DNA from: an uncultured Gemmatimonadota bacterium | Lineage (GTDB): Bacteria; Gemmatimonadota; Gemmatimonadetes; Gemmatimonadales; Gemmatimonadaceae | Direction of reading: 5' to 3' | NCBI GenBank assembly: GCA_946478895.1 | Contig: CAMLDY010000001.1 | Coordinates: 62,001-126,000 of the forward strand | Length of the DNA: 64,000 nt | In this document: positions 33,606 to 42,039 of the stretch, one piece after another | Layout of the letters: every line of letters starts with the position of its first letter | Position numbering within the stretch: position 1 is the stretch's first letter | Notes under the pieces: generated by a model | Told to the model about the DNA's origin: nothing | The model's database searches: none | What the model saw: only the letters and a program-made list of their open reading frames with translations | Program-made: the position numbers and the translations under genes

Positions 33606-34482
33606 CGGCGGAGTCCTTCGGCATCCACCCCGGATAAGCTGACGCCGGCCGGAAAGCACAAAGTACATCGACGTAGGGAAGCACGAGCTCGGTGCGGAAA
33701 TACTGGAGCATACCCTGACCGTCATAAGTCGACCGAAATTCTACGGGCGACATCTTCATCATCGTCCTGACATGACGGCCGAAACTTTGGGGCGACGAGT
33801 AGTCCAGATGGTTAGCGACCCGAGCAACCGAAAGTCCCGGATTCTCGAACAACCGCGCAGCACGAATCAACCTGGCTAAGGACAGGTAGCGTTTGGGCGC
33901 GGGAAGCCTGGCCCTGAAGAACCTGCTCATCAACGTACTCGGCAGAATATTGAGTTGACGTGCAAGTTGGCGGACAGTCGAGATTCTTGGAGACGTCTCG
34001 AAGAGCAGCTCGAAGAAATGCCAGCAATCCTTCGATACTCCTGGAAGATCGAGGCTTATCTGACTGAGCGCCGAACGCTGCAACTCCGTCCCTCCCTGCG
34101 TAGCGAGAAGATTGCGCAACGTCTGCCATCCAGTCGCAGCCCTGGCATCTACCAGTGTGCGAATTCCCAGCTGACCCAGGGCGAGGGTGGTATGCGGAGT
34201 CGAGTTCTGTGTCTCGGTAAGGAGGGCTACCGCTGGCACGCGTGGAAACTCGCGGACCATTGCCGCAACATGACTCGAGCTCTGCGGCCCGTATCGTGTG
34301 ACGGAGATCAGAACGAGTTTGGCGCGTTGCTGTCGCAAGTCCGAGATCACCTCGTCGAGTGACTCGCGGTGTAGTGGATCGCAAAGGCCCTGCGCCGCGG
34401 CATCGACTCTGGCGCGCTCAATTGGAGTAAGGATCGTAGTAACCGGGGTACGCGTTACCCCGCGTTTGGCATCGATCGGCAT
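33583..34482 (-). CDS. AraC-type regulator with receiver-like N-terminal domain
   Basis: A 299-aa protein from ATG 34482 (GAGGAA upstream); the frame extends to 34881 only as an antisense of rnpB. Residues about 170-265 form an AraC double helix-turn-helix (TVRQLARQLNILPSTLMSRFF; LSVARVANHLDYSSPQSFGRH). The N-terminal 130 residues alternate strands and helices like a response-regulator receiver, but the strand-3 phospho-acceptor position reads LVLISVTRYG without Asp. It is therefore probably a phosphorylation-independent transcription factor. Targets unknown. Confidence 0.8.
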   Translation of the reverse strand: MPIDAKRGVTRTPVTTILTPIERARVDAAAQGLCDPLHRESLDEVISDLRQQRAKLVLISVTRYGPQSSSHVAAMVREFPRVPAVALLTETQNSTPHTTLALGQLGIRTLVDARAATGWQTLRNLLATQGGTELQRSALSQISLDLPGVSKDCWHFFELLFETSPRISTVRQLARQLNILPSTLMSRFFRARLPAPKRYLSLARLIRAARLFENPGLSVARVANHLDYSSPQSFGRHVRTMMKMSPVEFRSTYDGQGMLQYFRTELVLPYVDVLCAFRPASAYPGWMPKDSAVTPRRES

Positions 34483-34504
34483 AGGTTCCTCACTGGGTGG
34501 GTTG

Positions 34505-34521
34505 AGCCTTTTGAGAAGGCT
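34505..34521 (-). other. Hairpin in the regulator's 5' leader
   Basis: AGCCTT and AAGGCT (34505-34510, 34516-34521) form a short hairpin 23 nt upstream of the AraC-type ATG, in the 125-nt gap before rnpB. It may shape translation of the regulator; it lacks a T-run in either direction. Confidence 0.3.
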
Positions 34522-34595
34522 AAGACGACTCGTCAGACAATCGTCATCGCCACTCCGCGCGCTGGGGTACGGCGGCAATGGTTCGTCATTCCTGC

Positions 34596-34601
34596 TATAT
34601 T
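34596..34601 (+). promoter_or_regulatory. Candidate -10 element for rnpB
   Basis: TATATT lies 6 nt before the first base of the RNase P RNA P1 helix, a good distance for a sigma-70 start. No convincing TTGACA-like -35 stands 16-18 nt upstream. Confidence 0.45.
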
Positions 34602-34607
34602 GGAGGA

Positions 34608-34988
34608 GGCAGGCGATCGGGCGATCGCGAGTAAGTGCTCTTTTGATACTTATTCGAGGAAAGTCCGGGCTCCAGTGGACAGGCCGCCAGGTAACCCCTG
34701 GGCACGGACAGCGAGAGCTGGACGTGACGGAAAGTGCCACAGAAAAGAGACCGCCACTTTCGGGTGGTAAGGGTGAAATGGTGGAGTAAGAGCCCACCGC
34801 GCGCGTGGCAACACGTGCGGCACGGCAAACCCCGGCTGGAGCAAGGCCAAATATGCGGCGAGAGGCGTCCACCTCGATCAAGACACCGCGGGTAGGCTGC
34901 TAGAGGGCATGGGTAACCGTGCCCGGAGAGAAATGATCGTCCGGAGTGCTCTGTGCTCCGACAGAACCCGGCTTATAGATCGTCTGCC
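34608..34988 (+). ncRNA. rnpB: RNase P RNA (bacterial)
   Basis: About 381 nt of RNase P RNA. The P1 helix is defined by GGCAGGCGATC (34608-34618) pairing with GATCGTCTGCC (34978-34988). The universal CR-I sequence GAGGAAAGTCCGGGC starts at 34656 and the 3' conserved ACAGAACCCGGCTTA spans 34961-34975. Central conserved blocks (GGTAAGGGTGAAATGGTG, and CAAACCCCGGCTGGAG) are also present. With RnpA it removes 5' leaders from pre-tRNAs. A strong terminator follows 9 nt later. Confidence 0.96.
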
Positions 34989-34996
34989 GAACACTG

Positions 34997-35030
34997 AACA
35001 ACCTCCGGCAAGCAGGTGCCGGAGGTTGTT
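34997..35030 (+). terminator. rnpB Rho-independent terminator
   Basis: A perfect 14-bp stem (AACAACCTCCGGCA with TGCCGGAGGTTGTT) and a 6-nt loop are followed by TTATTT. It lies 9 nt after the RNase P RNA end and 34 nt before the next gene. Confidence 0.92.
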
Positions 35031-35063
35031 TTATTTCCCCCGCGATGGAGTAGCGTAAAAAAA

Positions 35064-35933
35064 ATGCGCATCGCCGCTCTCCCAATTTCCCTTTCGCTCG
35101 TTCTCATCGTCGGTTGCTCACGTCCGACCAGAACGGGCCCCGTGCCGCAGGTGCCCACCCCTGCCCTACCTGCGCCGGTGCCGGGAACTCAGGCTCCGCG
35201 ATCGTGGAGCTTCAATTATCAGGCGGGGATTGTCAGCTACCAGATCGTCAGGAACGCGACGATTGAGTCCGTTGCTGATTCGCTTTCGCCTGCGGTGCTC
35301 GACAGTTCCCGGAATATAGGCCGCGAAGTGCTCTCTCTCGAGCGTATCGGCGACACGATCCATTTTACGCTAGCCATTGACACGTTTGCGACTACGGTTC
35401 CTGGAAGGGCCGGCATTCCGCAGCCAATTGCGCTTCCGGTCCAGATCAAGGGTTGGATGACTCACGATTCGCTCGCTGTTACGCTCGATTCAGCCAGTGT
35501 AGGGTGCAACCCGATTGAATCAGCAGCCGAGTCAGATCTTCAAACCCTGGTCGTTCGGTTCCCGGCAACGTTGACTCCCGGGATGATGTGGCAGGACTCG
35601 GTCAATATCACAGGCTGTCAGTCATCAATTCCAACGACCGTTCACATCTCTCGTCTCTTTCGAGTGAGGGGAGAGACACCGTCAGCGGGAGCTGGCATCG
35701 TGGTCGTCGAGCGCAGCGATTCCATCCACGCGCATGGAGAGGGTGCTCAGCAGCAGCACCACGTCGTGCTGGACGCGGCGGGAGACGGCACGACGGTTTA
35801 CTATCTGAGCACTTCAGACGGCCGGCTGGTACGCGCAAACACTGATCAGCGACTGGATATCGTGGTGGTGACGTCAGAAAACGCTGGCCACTTCAGACAG
35901 AGCCTCAAGCAGGACGTTGTGCTTGTCCGTTAG
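35064..35933 (+). CDS. Hypothetical lipoprotein
   Basis: The 289-aa protein starts at ATG 35064 with a lipoprotein signal (IAALPISLSLVLIVGC). A Pro-rich linker (TGPVPQVPTPALPAPVPG) leads into a beta-rich domain with no recognised motif; Ser/Asp-rich strands such as GDTIHFTLAIDTFATTVPG alternate throughout. The frame begins at 35016 inside the rnpB terminator, so that start is rejected. Its end overlaps dnaN convergently by 4 nt. Function unknown. Confidence 0.75.
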   Translation: MRIAALPISLSLVLIVGCSRPTRTGPVPQVPTPALPAPVPGTQAPRSWSFNYQAGIVSYQIVRNATIESVADSLSPAVLDSSRNIGREVLSLERIGDTIHFTLAIDTFATTVPGRAGIPQPIALPVQIKGWMTHDSLAVTLDSASVGCNPIESAAESDLQTLVVRFPATLTPGMMWQDSVNITGCQSSIPTTVHISRLFRVRGETPSAGAGIVVVERSDSIHAHGEGAQQQHHVVLDAAGDGTTVYYLSTSDGRLVRANTDQRLDIVVVTSENAGHFRQSLKQDVVLVR

Positions 35934-37042
35934 TCGACGAGCCGGAGTGGCATCACCAGGCACATGTAGGACGCCGGATCCTTCCAGCCTTCGGGTTCAA
36001 TCGTAGCTGCACGCTCAGGCGCTTTGAAGGTCATCTGCACTTCGTCAGTCGGGATATAACGAAGTATCTCGAGCAGATAACTGGCGTTGAAGCCGATATC
36101 CAGCTGATCGCCGGTATAACGGATCGGCAACTCGTCCTGGGCTTCACCAAGATCAGGAGTCTGCACACTGAACTTGAGCATGCCCGCGTTGAATGACAGC
36201 CGGATGCGGTGCGTTTGATCTGACGCGATGACGGACATTCTCTTGAGAGCGCTGGCCAGTGCGACTTTGTCGGCGACGGCTACCCTGTCATTGTCCTTCG
36301 GAATTACCTGTTCATAATTCGGGTAGGGACCCTCGATCAGCCTGGTGAAGACGGCAGTGAACGGCGAGCGGAAGCCGATGTGATTATCGCCACGCGCGAT
36401 CTCGAGTTCCTCTTCAGCGGGGAAGAGTCGCCTGACCTGCTCGAGAGCTTTTGGCGGCACGATCAGATCACTGGCCGGTGCGTTTGCCGACTCGATCGGA
36501 ATATCCATTTTAGCCAGACGGTGGCCGTTGGTCGCAACCATCCGCATCCGATCGGGCCGAAGCTCCCACAACACGCCATTCAGAATCGGTCTGCTTTCCT
36601 CAGTCGAAACAGCAAATGAGGTGTGAGAGATAAGCTGCTGGAGATCACCCGAGCGGATTCTCCAGCTCTCATTGAAGCGCACCGATGGAAACGTCGGAAA
36701 TTCATCGCGAGGCAGCCCGAGCAGTTTGAATCGAGATCTCCCGCAATCCAGAGTCACCCGCTGTTCTCCGACTGCAGCAATTTTAACGGGTGCTGGCGGG
36801 AGCTCTCTGGCGATCTCGCTAAGCTTTTTTGCCGGGATGGTTACAGCACCACTCGTATCCACATCAGCCATCACTTCCGTACTGACAGCAATATCGAGAT
36901 CGGTACCCGAAAGTTTTATCCCTTTGTCCGTCGTCTCGAGAAGGATATTGGCCAGGACCGGCAGGGTGGTCTTTGCCGGAATGCTGGCCGCTACCGCGGC
37001 CAGTCCTTCCTGGAGCTTTTCCCGGGAGATCGTGAAGCGCAT
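35930..37042 (-). CDS. dnaN: DNA polymerase III beta sliding clamp
   Basis: The 370-aa protein shows three clamp domains. It begins MRFTISREKLQEGLAAVAASIPAKTTLPVL and ends YMCLVMPLRL, the family C-terminal signature; GTDLDIAVSTEV, SFAVSTEESRPILNGV and EGPYPNYEQVIP are further hallmarks. The ring tethers polymerase III to DNA and recruits repair factors. It lies downstream of dnaA on the same strand, separated by a 192-nt gap containing a palindrome. GGGGAAGGA just before the ATG is the ribosome-binding site. Confidence 0.97.
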   Translation of the reverse strand: MRFTISREKLQEGLAAVAASIPAKTTLPVLANILLETTDKGIKLSGTDLDIAVSTEVMADVDTSGAVTIPAKKLSEIARELPPAPVKIAAVGEQRVTLDCGRSRFKLLGLPRDEFPTFPSVRFNESWRIRSGDLQQLISHTSFAVSTEESRPILNGVLWELRPDRMRMVATNGHRLAKMDIPIESANAPASDLIVPPKALEQVRRLFPAEEELEIARGDNHIGFRSPFTAVFTRLIEGPYPNYEQVIPKDNDRVAVADKVALASALKRMSVIASDQTHRIRLSFNAGMLKFSVQTPDLGEAQDELPIRYTGDQLDIGFNASYLLEILRYIPTDEVQMTFKAPERAATIEPEGWKDPASYMCLVMPLRLVD

Positions 37043-37076
37043 TCCTTCCCCTGTGGAGTTCCGGTGGGTTCTAAGT

Positions 37077-37095
37077 AGTCTCTTTTAAAGAGACT
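37077..37095. repeat. Palindrome in the dnaA-dnaN gap
   Basis: AGTCTCTT-TTA-AAGAGACT is a perfect 8-bp inverted repeat 35 nt upstream of the dnaN ATG. It could be an operator or an mRNA hairpin controlling dnaN. The rest of the 192-nt gap has no clear consensus DnaA box or AT-rich repeat array. Confidence 0.45.
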
Positions 37096-37234
37096 TGAAC
37101 TAGTAGTGGTAGCAGGTGCTGTGGACTCTCGTGGAATGGGTCTAACTTACGAGTGGAGCGGACTTTCCGCTACGCTGGGTGATGTTGTATCCAATGTTGG
37201 TAAGCACCAGTGATGGGAACTTAGATCGATAGTG

Positions 37235-38665
37235 CTAGGATGCTTTTATCGTTTCCACACGTGGAGCTGAGCGAAAGCTGAAGTTTTCCAGATGGCTGCG
37301 TAAACGATTAATCCGATTTTTGAGTCCCGGATCTTCAGTGATCGTTTGCTGCACCTTTTCGAGGCTATGAATGACTGTAGAGTGATCACGACCACCGAAA
37401 GCGTTTCCAATTTCCACAAGCTGGGTGGAAAGAAGCTCCCGGGTGAGATACATGGCGATCTGACGAGGCGTGGTAAGGGTCTTGGTTCTTGTCTTTGACC
37501 GGAGCCCATCAACTGTGACACCCCATTCCTTTGCCACTGCCTGCTGGATTGTCAGGATCGTCAATGATGCACCGCCTGCCTGATCCACTCCTTCGATAGC
37601 GCGTAGCTTGTCGCGGAGCGCTTCGCGGGCCACGTCAACCGTGATGTCTTTGTGTTTGAGTGAGGCATAAGCGAGCAGCTTAATTATCGATCCTTCGAGT
37701 TCTCGAACATTCGACCGGACATGCTCGGCGATGAAGTGAATTACATCGTCCGGGATTGTGAGCTCGAGGCGATCGAGTTGCGCTTTCTGCTTGAGGATCG
37801 CGACCCGGTGCTCGAAGTCGGGGAGTCCGATATCCGCAACCATGCCCCATTGAAAGCGGCTGATGAGTCGTGCTTCGAGACCGGCGATCTCTGAAGGCGG
37901 GCGGTCGCTCGTGAGCACGATCTGGCGCCCCGCCTCATAAAGAGCGTTGAAGGTATGAAAGAACTCCTCCTGGGTTGTTTCCTTCCGGCCCTTGAGGAAA
38001 TGCACGTCGTCGATCAGGAGGAGATCAGTTTCCCGATAACGTCGGCGGAATTCGGCACCGGACCGATCCAGAATCGAGCTGATGAGCTCATTCATGAATT
38101 GCTCGGTCCCGACATATGTGATCCGTGTATTGGGGCTGCGCTGTAGTGTTTCGTGCGCAACTGCCTGCATGAGGTGGGTCTTACCGAGACCCGTATCCCC
38201 GTAAATGAAAAGCGGATTATAGACTTTGCCAGGTGCTTGGCTCACGGCATGTGCAGCGGCTGCAGCCAGCTCGTTGGACTTCCCAATGACGAAGAGATCG
38301 AACGTGTATCTTTCGCTTAGTGGCGTCGAACTGCTTCCATTCTGTGTAGGAAGTGGCTTTGCTGGTGTAGCCGGGGGACTAACAAAGAAGTCCATTTGTG
38401 TCCGCTTCTTTCGCTCCTCATGGACCCTGAATGCTACATTTAACGGATGACCCAGCACAATCGGAGCGTAGCTCGACAGTAGCTCGGCATGCTTCGAGTC
38501 GTTCCAGTCGGCGGTGAATTGATCCGGAGCGCCGACGAAGATGGTGCCGCCTTCGAGAGACAGCGCTTCAGTGGGTTCAAGCCATGCCTGGAAAGTTTGG
38601 TAGGGGAGCTCCTGCCGAGCGCGATCGAGGAGGCGTTTCCAGACTTCCGCAGGACTCAAGGACAT
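37235..38665 (-). CDS. dnaA: Chromosomal replication initiator DnaA
   Basis: The 476-aa protein starts at ATG 38665. Domain I (LSPAEVWKRLLDRARQELPY) is followed by a short linker, the AAA+ domain with YTFDLFVIGKSNELA, Walker A GDTGLGKTH and Walker B LLIDDVHFL, and the domain IV helix-turn-helix with the DnaA signature GRDHSTVIHSLEKV. It binds DnaA boxes and opens oriC. A promoter-like sequence overlapping a DnaA box lies just upstream, suggesting autoregulation. rpmH is divergent. Confidence 0.98.
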   Translation of the reverse strand: MSLSPAEVWKRLLDRARQELPYQTFQAWLEPTEALSLEGGTIFVGAPDQFTADWNDSKHAELLSSYAPIVLGHPLNVAFRVHEERKKRTQMDFFVSPPATPAKPLPTQNGSSSTPLSERYTFDLFVIGKSNELAAAAAHAVSQAPGKVYNPLFIYGDTGLGKTHLMQAVAHETLQRSPNTRITYVGTEQFMNELISSILDRSGAEFRRRYRETDLLLIDDVHFLKGRKETTQEEFFHTFNALYEAGRQIVLTSDRPPSEIAGLEARLISRFQWGMVADIGLPDFEHRVAILKQKAQLDRLELTIPDDVIHFIAEHVRSNVRELEGSIIKLLAYASLKHKDITVDVAREALRDKLRAIEGVDQAGGASLTILTIQQAVAKEWGVTVDGLRSKTRTKTLTTPRQIAMYLTRELLSTQLVEIGNAFGGRDHSTVIHSLEKVQQTITEDPGLKNRINRLRSHLENFSFRSAPRVETIKAS

Positions 38666-38673
38666 GACGCGCT

Positions 38674-38702
38674 ACCCTAGCCGATTTATGTGGAAAAGTC
38701 AA
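38674..38702 (-). promoter_or_regulatory. Candidate dnaA promoter overlapping a DnaA box
   Basis: On the minus strand TTGACT (38697-38702) and TAGGGT (38674-38679) are separated by 17 nt, 9 nt before the dnaA ATG. The spacer and edge of the -35 contain TTTTCCACA (38689-38697), which fits the TTWTNCACA DnaA-box consensus. DnaA binding here would block RNA polymerase. The transcript would be almost leaderless, which fits the lack of a Shine-Dalgarno. Confidence 0.5.
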
Positions 38703-38733
38703 ACTACACCATCTGCGAATCAGTTTATCTGCC

Positions 38734-38762
38734 TTGAACTATCTTCAATGGTGAAATAGTTT
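38734..38762 (+). promoter_or_regulatory. Candidate rpmH promoter within an interrupted palindrome
   Basis: TTGAAC (38734-38739), a 17-nt spacer and TAGTTT (38757-38762) form a sigma-70-like promoter 50 nt upstream of rpmH. The same bases make an interrupted inverted repeat: AACTAT/ATAGTT outside and TTCA/TGAA inside, which could be an operator. Confidence 0.4.
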
Positions 38763-38811
38763 TACCGGCTCGATAGCAGCTGCTGGTCTCTTTGGTTTCT
38801 GGAGTATAGTG

Positions 38812-38976
38812 ATGGGCAAGCCGACGTACCGTCCCCGCAACAAGCGCCGTATCCGTACCCATGGTTTCAGGTTGCGGATGGCTACTAAATGGGGACGCGA
38901 AGTTCTTAGCCGCCGCCGGAAAAAAGGGCGGAAACGGCTCACGGTTCAACTACCGACGAAATACGCCGGCGCATAG
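38812..38976 (+). CDS. rpmH: Ribosomal protein L34
   Basis: The 54-aa highly basic protein starts at ATG 38812, preceded by GGAG at 38801. It reads [19 protein letters not shown], then [25 protein letters not shown], which is L34 throughout, with a C-terminal extension of about ten residues beyond the shortest homologues. It is part of the large ribosomal subunit. It is first in the rpmH-rnpA-yidD-yidC row, and the candidate rnpA ATG lies inside it. Confidence 0.97.
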   Translation: MGKPTYRPRNKRRIRTHGFRLRMATKWGREVLSRRRKKGRKRLTVQLPTKYAGA

Positions 38977-38980
38977 GACC

Positions 38981-39328
38981 CTGAGGTTTCCTCGTCGGCT
39001 ACGGCTGACGAGCGAGACCGATCTCGAAGTTGTCAGACGTACAGGGAAGCGGATCCAAACCGAGCACCTCGAAGCTCGGGCATCTGCTTCCCTGTTGCCG
39101 CATCCGCGGGTTGGGATTGTCGTTCCCAAGCATCGACGGAAAATCGTTGAGCGAAACCGGGTGAAGCGGCGGCTGCGCGAGCTCGTTCGAACCAGATTGC
39201 TCCCGGATCTGAATCATCGGATTGATCTGCTCATTCGCGCCAAACCTGACGCGTACAAAGCAACTTTTCAGGACCTGGCATTCGATGTGGTTTCCATCGG
39301 TCGGTGGGCAGCTGCCGTCTCGAGCTAA
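38981..39328 (+). CDS. rnpA: Ribonuclease P protein component; start uncertain
   Basis: The conserved protein begins at RFPRRLRLTSETDLEVV and carries the RNR signature ERNRVKRRLRELVR, with GIVVPKHRRKIV before it. In this frame no ATG, GTG or TTG occurs after rpmH ends: the choices are CTG 38981, giving a normal 115-aa RnpA but with only a weak AGG before it, or ATG 38861 inside rpmH, giving 155 aa with a basic 40-residue extension. The latter would resemble the rpmH/rnpA overlap known from Thermus. RnpA assists the rnpB ribozyme in tRNA 5' processing. Confidence 0.9.
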   Translation: MRFPRRLRLTSETDLEVVRRTGKRIQTEHLEARASASLLPHPRVGIVVPKHRRKIVERNRVKRRLRELVRTRLLPDLNHRIDLLIRAKPDAYKATFQDLAFDVVSIGRWAAAVSS

Positions 39329-39331
39329 GCG

Positions 39332-39541
39332 ATGCGATCTCTTTGCGTGCTGTTGATACGAGGTTACCAGGTCGGTATTTCCCCGCTGCTACCGGCCAGC
39401 TGCCGTTATTATCCAACCTGCTCTGCCTATGCGCTCGAGGCGTTCGAGCGATACGGCGTGATTAAAGGATTCCGCCTGAGCACCATGCGAATCCTTCGCT
39501 GCCACCCATTTCGGGCCGGCGGCTACGACCCGGTACCCTGA
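39332..39541 (+). CDS. yidD: Membrane protein insertion efficiency factor YidD
   Basis: The 69-aa protein has the complete YidD pattern: [24 protein letters not shown] with the conserved Cys residues, [14 protein letters not shown] and [17 protein letters not shown]. It is a small membrane-associated factor helping YidC-dependent insertion. It lies 3 nt after rnpA, and its TGA shares one base with the yidC ATG. Confidence 0.95.
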   Translation: MRSLCVLLIRGYQVGISPLLPASCRYYPTCSAYALEAFERYGVIKGFRLSTMRILRCHPFRAGGYDPVP

Positions 39542-41235
39542 TGGATAAGCGTTTCTTCCTCGCACTTTTTCTGTCGCTGATTGTCATAGCGCTCTCGCAG
39601 CTGTTCTTTCCTCCGCAGAAGCCCAAACCAGTCGTGCGACAGGCTGCGGCTGATTCTACAGCGGAGTCAACGACTGCGTCTTCGACGATACCTCTGGCGT
39701 CAACGAAAGCTTCGACGCAGCAAACCGCGCTGGCGCCACCACCGGCAGCTGACACCAGCGTGTCGCATAACGTCGCGAGCACGGTTGCGATTGCCGCCGA
39801 GACGACGAGCGTCACGACACCAAAGGCGACGTATCGCTTCAGTAATGTCGGGGCTACGCCCGTCTCTGCGGTCATCAGTGACTACACGAATCGATCTGCC
39901 GCCCACAGCCTGGTTGACCTGGGAATACCCGGATCGCCCCTGCTCCGTTATCGGCTAATAACGCCGAGTGATACGATCGATCTTTCAAAGGCGCCGTTTA
40001 CGCTGCGCCGGACCGCCGATGCGAAGGGTGATCAGGCGCTGACGTACTCGGCTACCATTGGCAATGTCGGCGCCGAGATAACGTATCGGATCTCGGCGGA
40101 CACGGCTGCGAGCTATGTAATGAGAGTCGAGGGTCAGGTTACTGGCGTCCAGTCACCCACTTATCTGATCACCGAGCTGCCAAGAACATTGCGCCCGACT
40201 GAGGCGGACACGGTTGGTGATCGGCGTACTCTCGCATACAGCTTCAAGCCGCAGCGCGATCACGCAAAGAGCGTGTTGTTCGGGAGTCTCGATCCCGGAG
40301 AGAAAGCCCTGGAGACCGGCCCACTGAGCTGGGTTGCCATCAAGAACAAGTACTTCGTCGTCGGAATTCTTGCACCGGCCAACGGAACGCAATTCAGCGA
40401 AGCGACCCTAACCGGAGGACCGCGGACGTCGAAGATCGCGACAGTCGCGTCGGCCAGTGTAGTCGAGGAACTACACAACGGCAAATTTGCCTTCGACGTC
40501 TACGCTGGACCGCAGGAATCCCAGCGGATGATACGCTTGGGCAGGGATTTCGACCATGTGAATCCATATGGGTGGCGCTTTCTCCAGGGGATCGTGCACC
40601 CGATTGCTTCGAAGGTCATTCAGGTCGTGCTGTGGATGCATCATCGGCTGAACCTTAGCTATGGTTGGGTCCTCGTCATCCTCGGCGTGCTGGTGAGGCT
40701 GGCACTCTGGCCACTGAATCAGAGCACGATGCGCTCGAGTCTGCGAATGCAGGAGCTACAGCCGAAGCTGGCCGCAGCGCAGAAGAAATACAAAGATCCG
40801 GTACAGCAGCGCGAGGCGATCATGAAGGTCTACCATGATGCCGGCGTGAGTCCGTTCGCCGGGCTCACAGGATGTCTTCCGGCGCTGCTGCCGATGCCGA
40901 TCCTTTTCGCGCTTTTCTTCGTGTTTCAGAACACCATCGAATTCCGTGGTGTGTCGTTCCTCTGGCTGCACGACATCTCCATCAAGGACCCGTATTACAT
41001 CCTGCCACTGTTGATGGGGGCGTCGATGTACATCCTGTCGTGGATTGGAATGCGTAATGCTCCTCCAAACCCGCAGGCGAAGATGATGGGGTACATGTTC
41101 CCGGTGATGATGACGGTAGTGCTGCTCAACCTGGCGTCGGGCCTGAACCTCTACTACACGGCGCAGAACATCGCGGCACTGCCGCAGCAATGGTTGCTGG
41201 CGAAGGAGCGGGCCAAAGCGCGGCCAGCCGGCTGA
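39541..41235 (+). CDS. yidC: Membrane protein insertase YidC
   Basis: The 564-aa Gram-negative-type insertase has an N-terminal membrane anchor (FFLALFLSLIVIALSQLFF), an Ala/Thr/Ser-rich stretch, a large periplasmic domain (about 90-345) and the conserved C-terminal core with WGWVLVILGVLVRLALWPLNQ-like helices, MRMQELQPKLAAAQKKYKD cytoplasmic loop and the final SGLNLYYTAQNI. It inserts and folds inner-membrane proteins with or without SecYEG. The long periplasmic domain supports a diderm host. Confidence 0.96.
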   Translation: MDKRFFLALFLSLIVIALSQLFFPPQKPKPVVRQAAADSTAESTTASSTIPLASTKASTQQTALAPPPAADTSVSHNVASTVAIAAETTSVTTPKATYRFSNVGATPVSAVISDYTNRSAAHSLVDLGIPGSPLLRYRLITPSDTIDLSKAPFTLRRTADAKGDQALTYSATIGNVGAEITYRISADTAASYVMRVEGQVTGVQSPTYLITELPRTLRPTEADTVGDRRTLAYSFKPQRDHAKSVLFGSLDPGEKALETGPLSWVAIKNKYFVVGILAPANGTQFSEATLTGGPRTSKIATVASASVVEELHNGKFAFDVYAGPQESQRMIRLGRDFDHVNPYGWRFLQGIVHPIASKVIQVVLWMHHRLNLSYGWVLVILGVLVRLALWPLNQSTMRSSLRMQELQPKLAAAQKKYKDPVQQREAIMKVYHDAGVSPFAGLTGCLPALLPMPILFALFFVFQNTIEFRGVSFLWLHDISIKDPYYILPLLMGASMYILSWIGMRNAPPNPQAKMMGYMFPVMMTVVLLNLASGLNLYYTAQNIAALPQQWLLAKERAKARPAG

Positions 41236-41250
41236 CGGAAGGAGGGGAAG

Positions 41251-42039
41251 ATGCTGCGTGTCACTTACATTGGTCACGCAACGCTACTAATTGAGATCGG
41301 CGGCCGCCGCATCCTTACCGACCCCAATTTCGATGAGGCTCTGGGCAAGTTTTTGCCGAGGGTGAGCGCGCCGGGTATCGCCTTGTCCGAGCTCCCGAAG
41401 CTGGACGCGATCCTGCTGACGCATGCGCACGCGGATCACCTGTCGTTTCGATCGCTGGACAAGCTACCCGCGGACATCCCGTTGTTCGCACCGTCCGTAA
41501 TCGCCAAATGGCTGCGCAAGCAAGGCTACAAACACGCCGTCGGAGTCACGGCAGGCGAAGAGATCGCGCTCGACGGATTGAAGATCTACACGGCGGCAGC
41601 GACCCACAAAGGGAATCGATACGGTGTTGATCGCTGGAGAAGCGATGCCAATATGTATCTGATGGATACTAATAAAGTGTCATGCTTCTTCGCTGGCGAC
41701 ACGGCGCTTACCCCGACGACGACGCACCTGGTCGAGAATCAGCTGCGGAGCGACGGACGAGAGCTGGATCTGGCGCTGCTGCCAATTGGACATGCGCCGT
41801 GGTGGAAACCGGGATTTCGCAAAGGCCACCTGACCAGCCACGACGCTCTGGCGCTCTTCGAGCGCCTCAAGGCCAAGTACTTCATTCCATACCACTGGGG
41901 CACTTTCAACCACGTGACGTCGACGGCGTTCGACGCGATCGAGCGGTTGCGAGCAACCCTGGAGGACCATCCGCTGCATCCGGCAGTGAAGATACTGGAG
42001 CCGGGGAGCGCATTCGCGCTTCCAACCAAGAGCGCGTGA
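41251..42039 (+). CDS. Metallo-beta-lactamase-fold hydrolase (COG2220 type)
   Basis: The 262-aa protein starts at ATG 41251 after GGAGGGG. The metal motif THAHADHL supplies His58, His60, Asp62 and His63; FFAGDT and IPYHWGTF carry later ligands. IGHATLLIEIGGRRILTDPNF is typical of the UlaG/NAPE-PLD-like branch. Substrate unknown; phosphodiester or lactone hydrolysis is possible. It sits between yidC and mnmE, and its stop overlaps the mnmE start as GTGA, so the three are co-transcribed. Confidence 0.85.
   Translation: MLRVTYIGHATLLIEIGGRRILTDPNFDEALGKFLPRVSAPGIALSELPKLDAILLTHAHADHLSFRSLDKLPADIPLFAPSVIAKWLRKQGYKHAVGVTAGEEIALDGLKIYTAAATHKGNRYGVDRWRSDANMYLMDTNKVSCFFAGDTALTPTTTHLVENQLRSDGRELDLALLPIGHAPWWKPGFRKGHLTSHDALALFERLKAKYFIPYHWGTFNHVTSTAFDAIERLRATLEDHPLHPAVKILEPGSAFALPTKSA

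Noticed and set aside
34483..34881. N-terminal extension of the AraC ORF running antisense through rnpB
   Set aside because: The stretch is the complement of the RNase P RNA and has no protein-like features; ATG 34482 has a good ribosome-binding site.
37043..37234. Classical oriC between dnaA and dnaN
   Set aside because: No consensus DnaA boxes, AT-rich 13-mers or repeat arrays are visible; only one palindrome.
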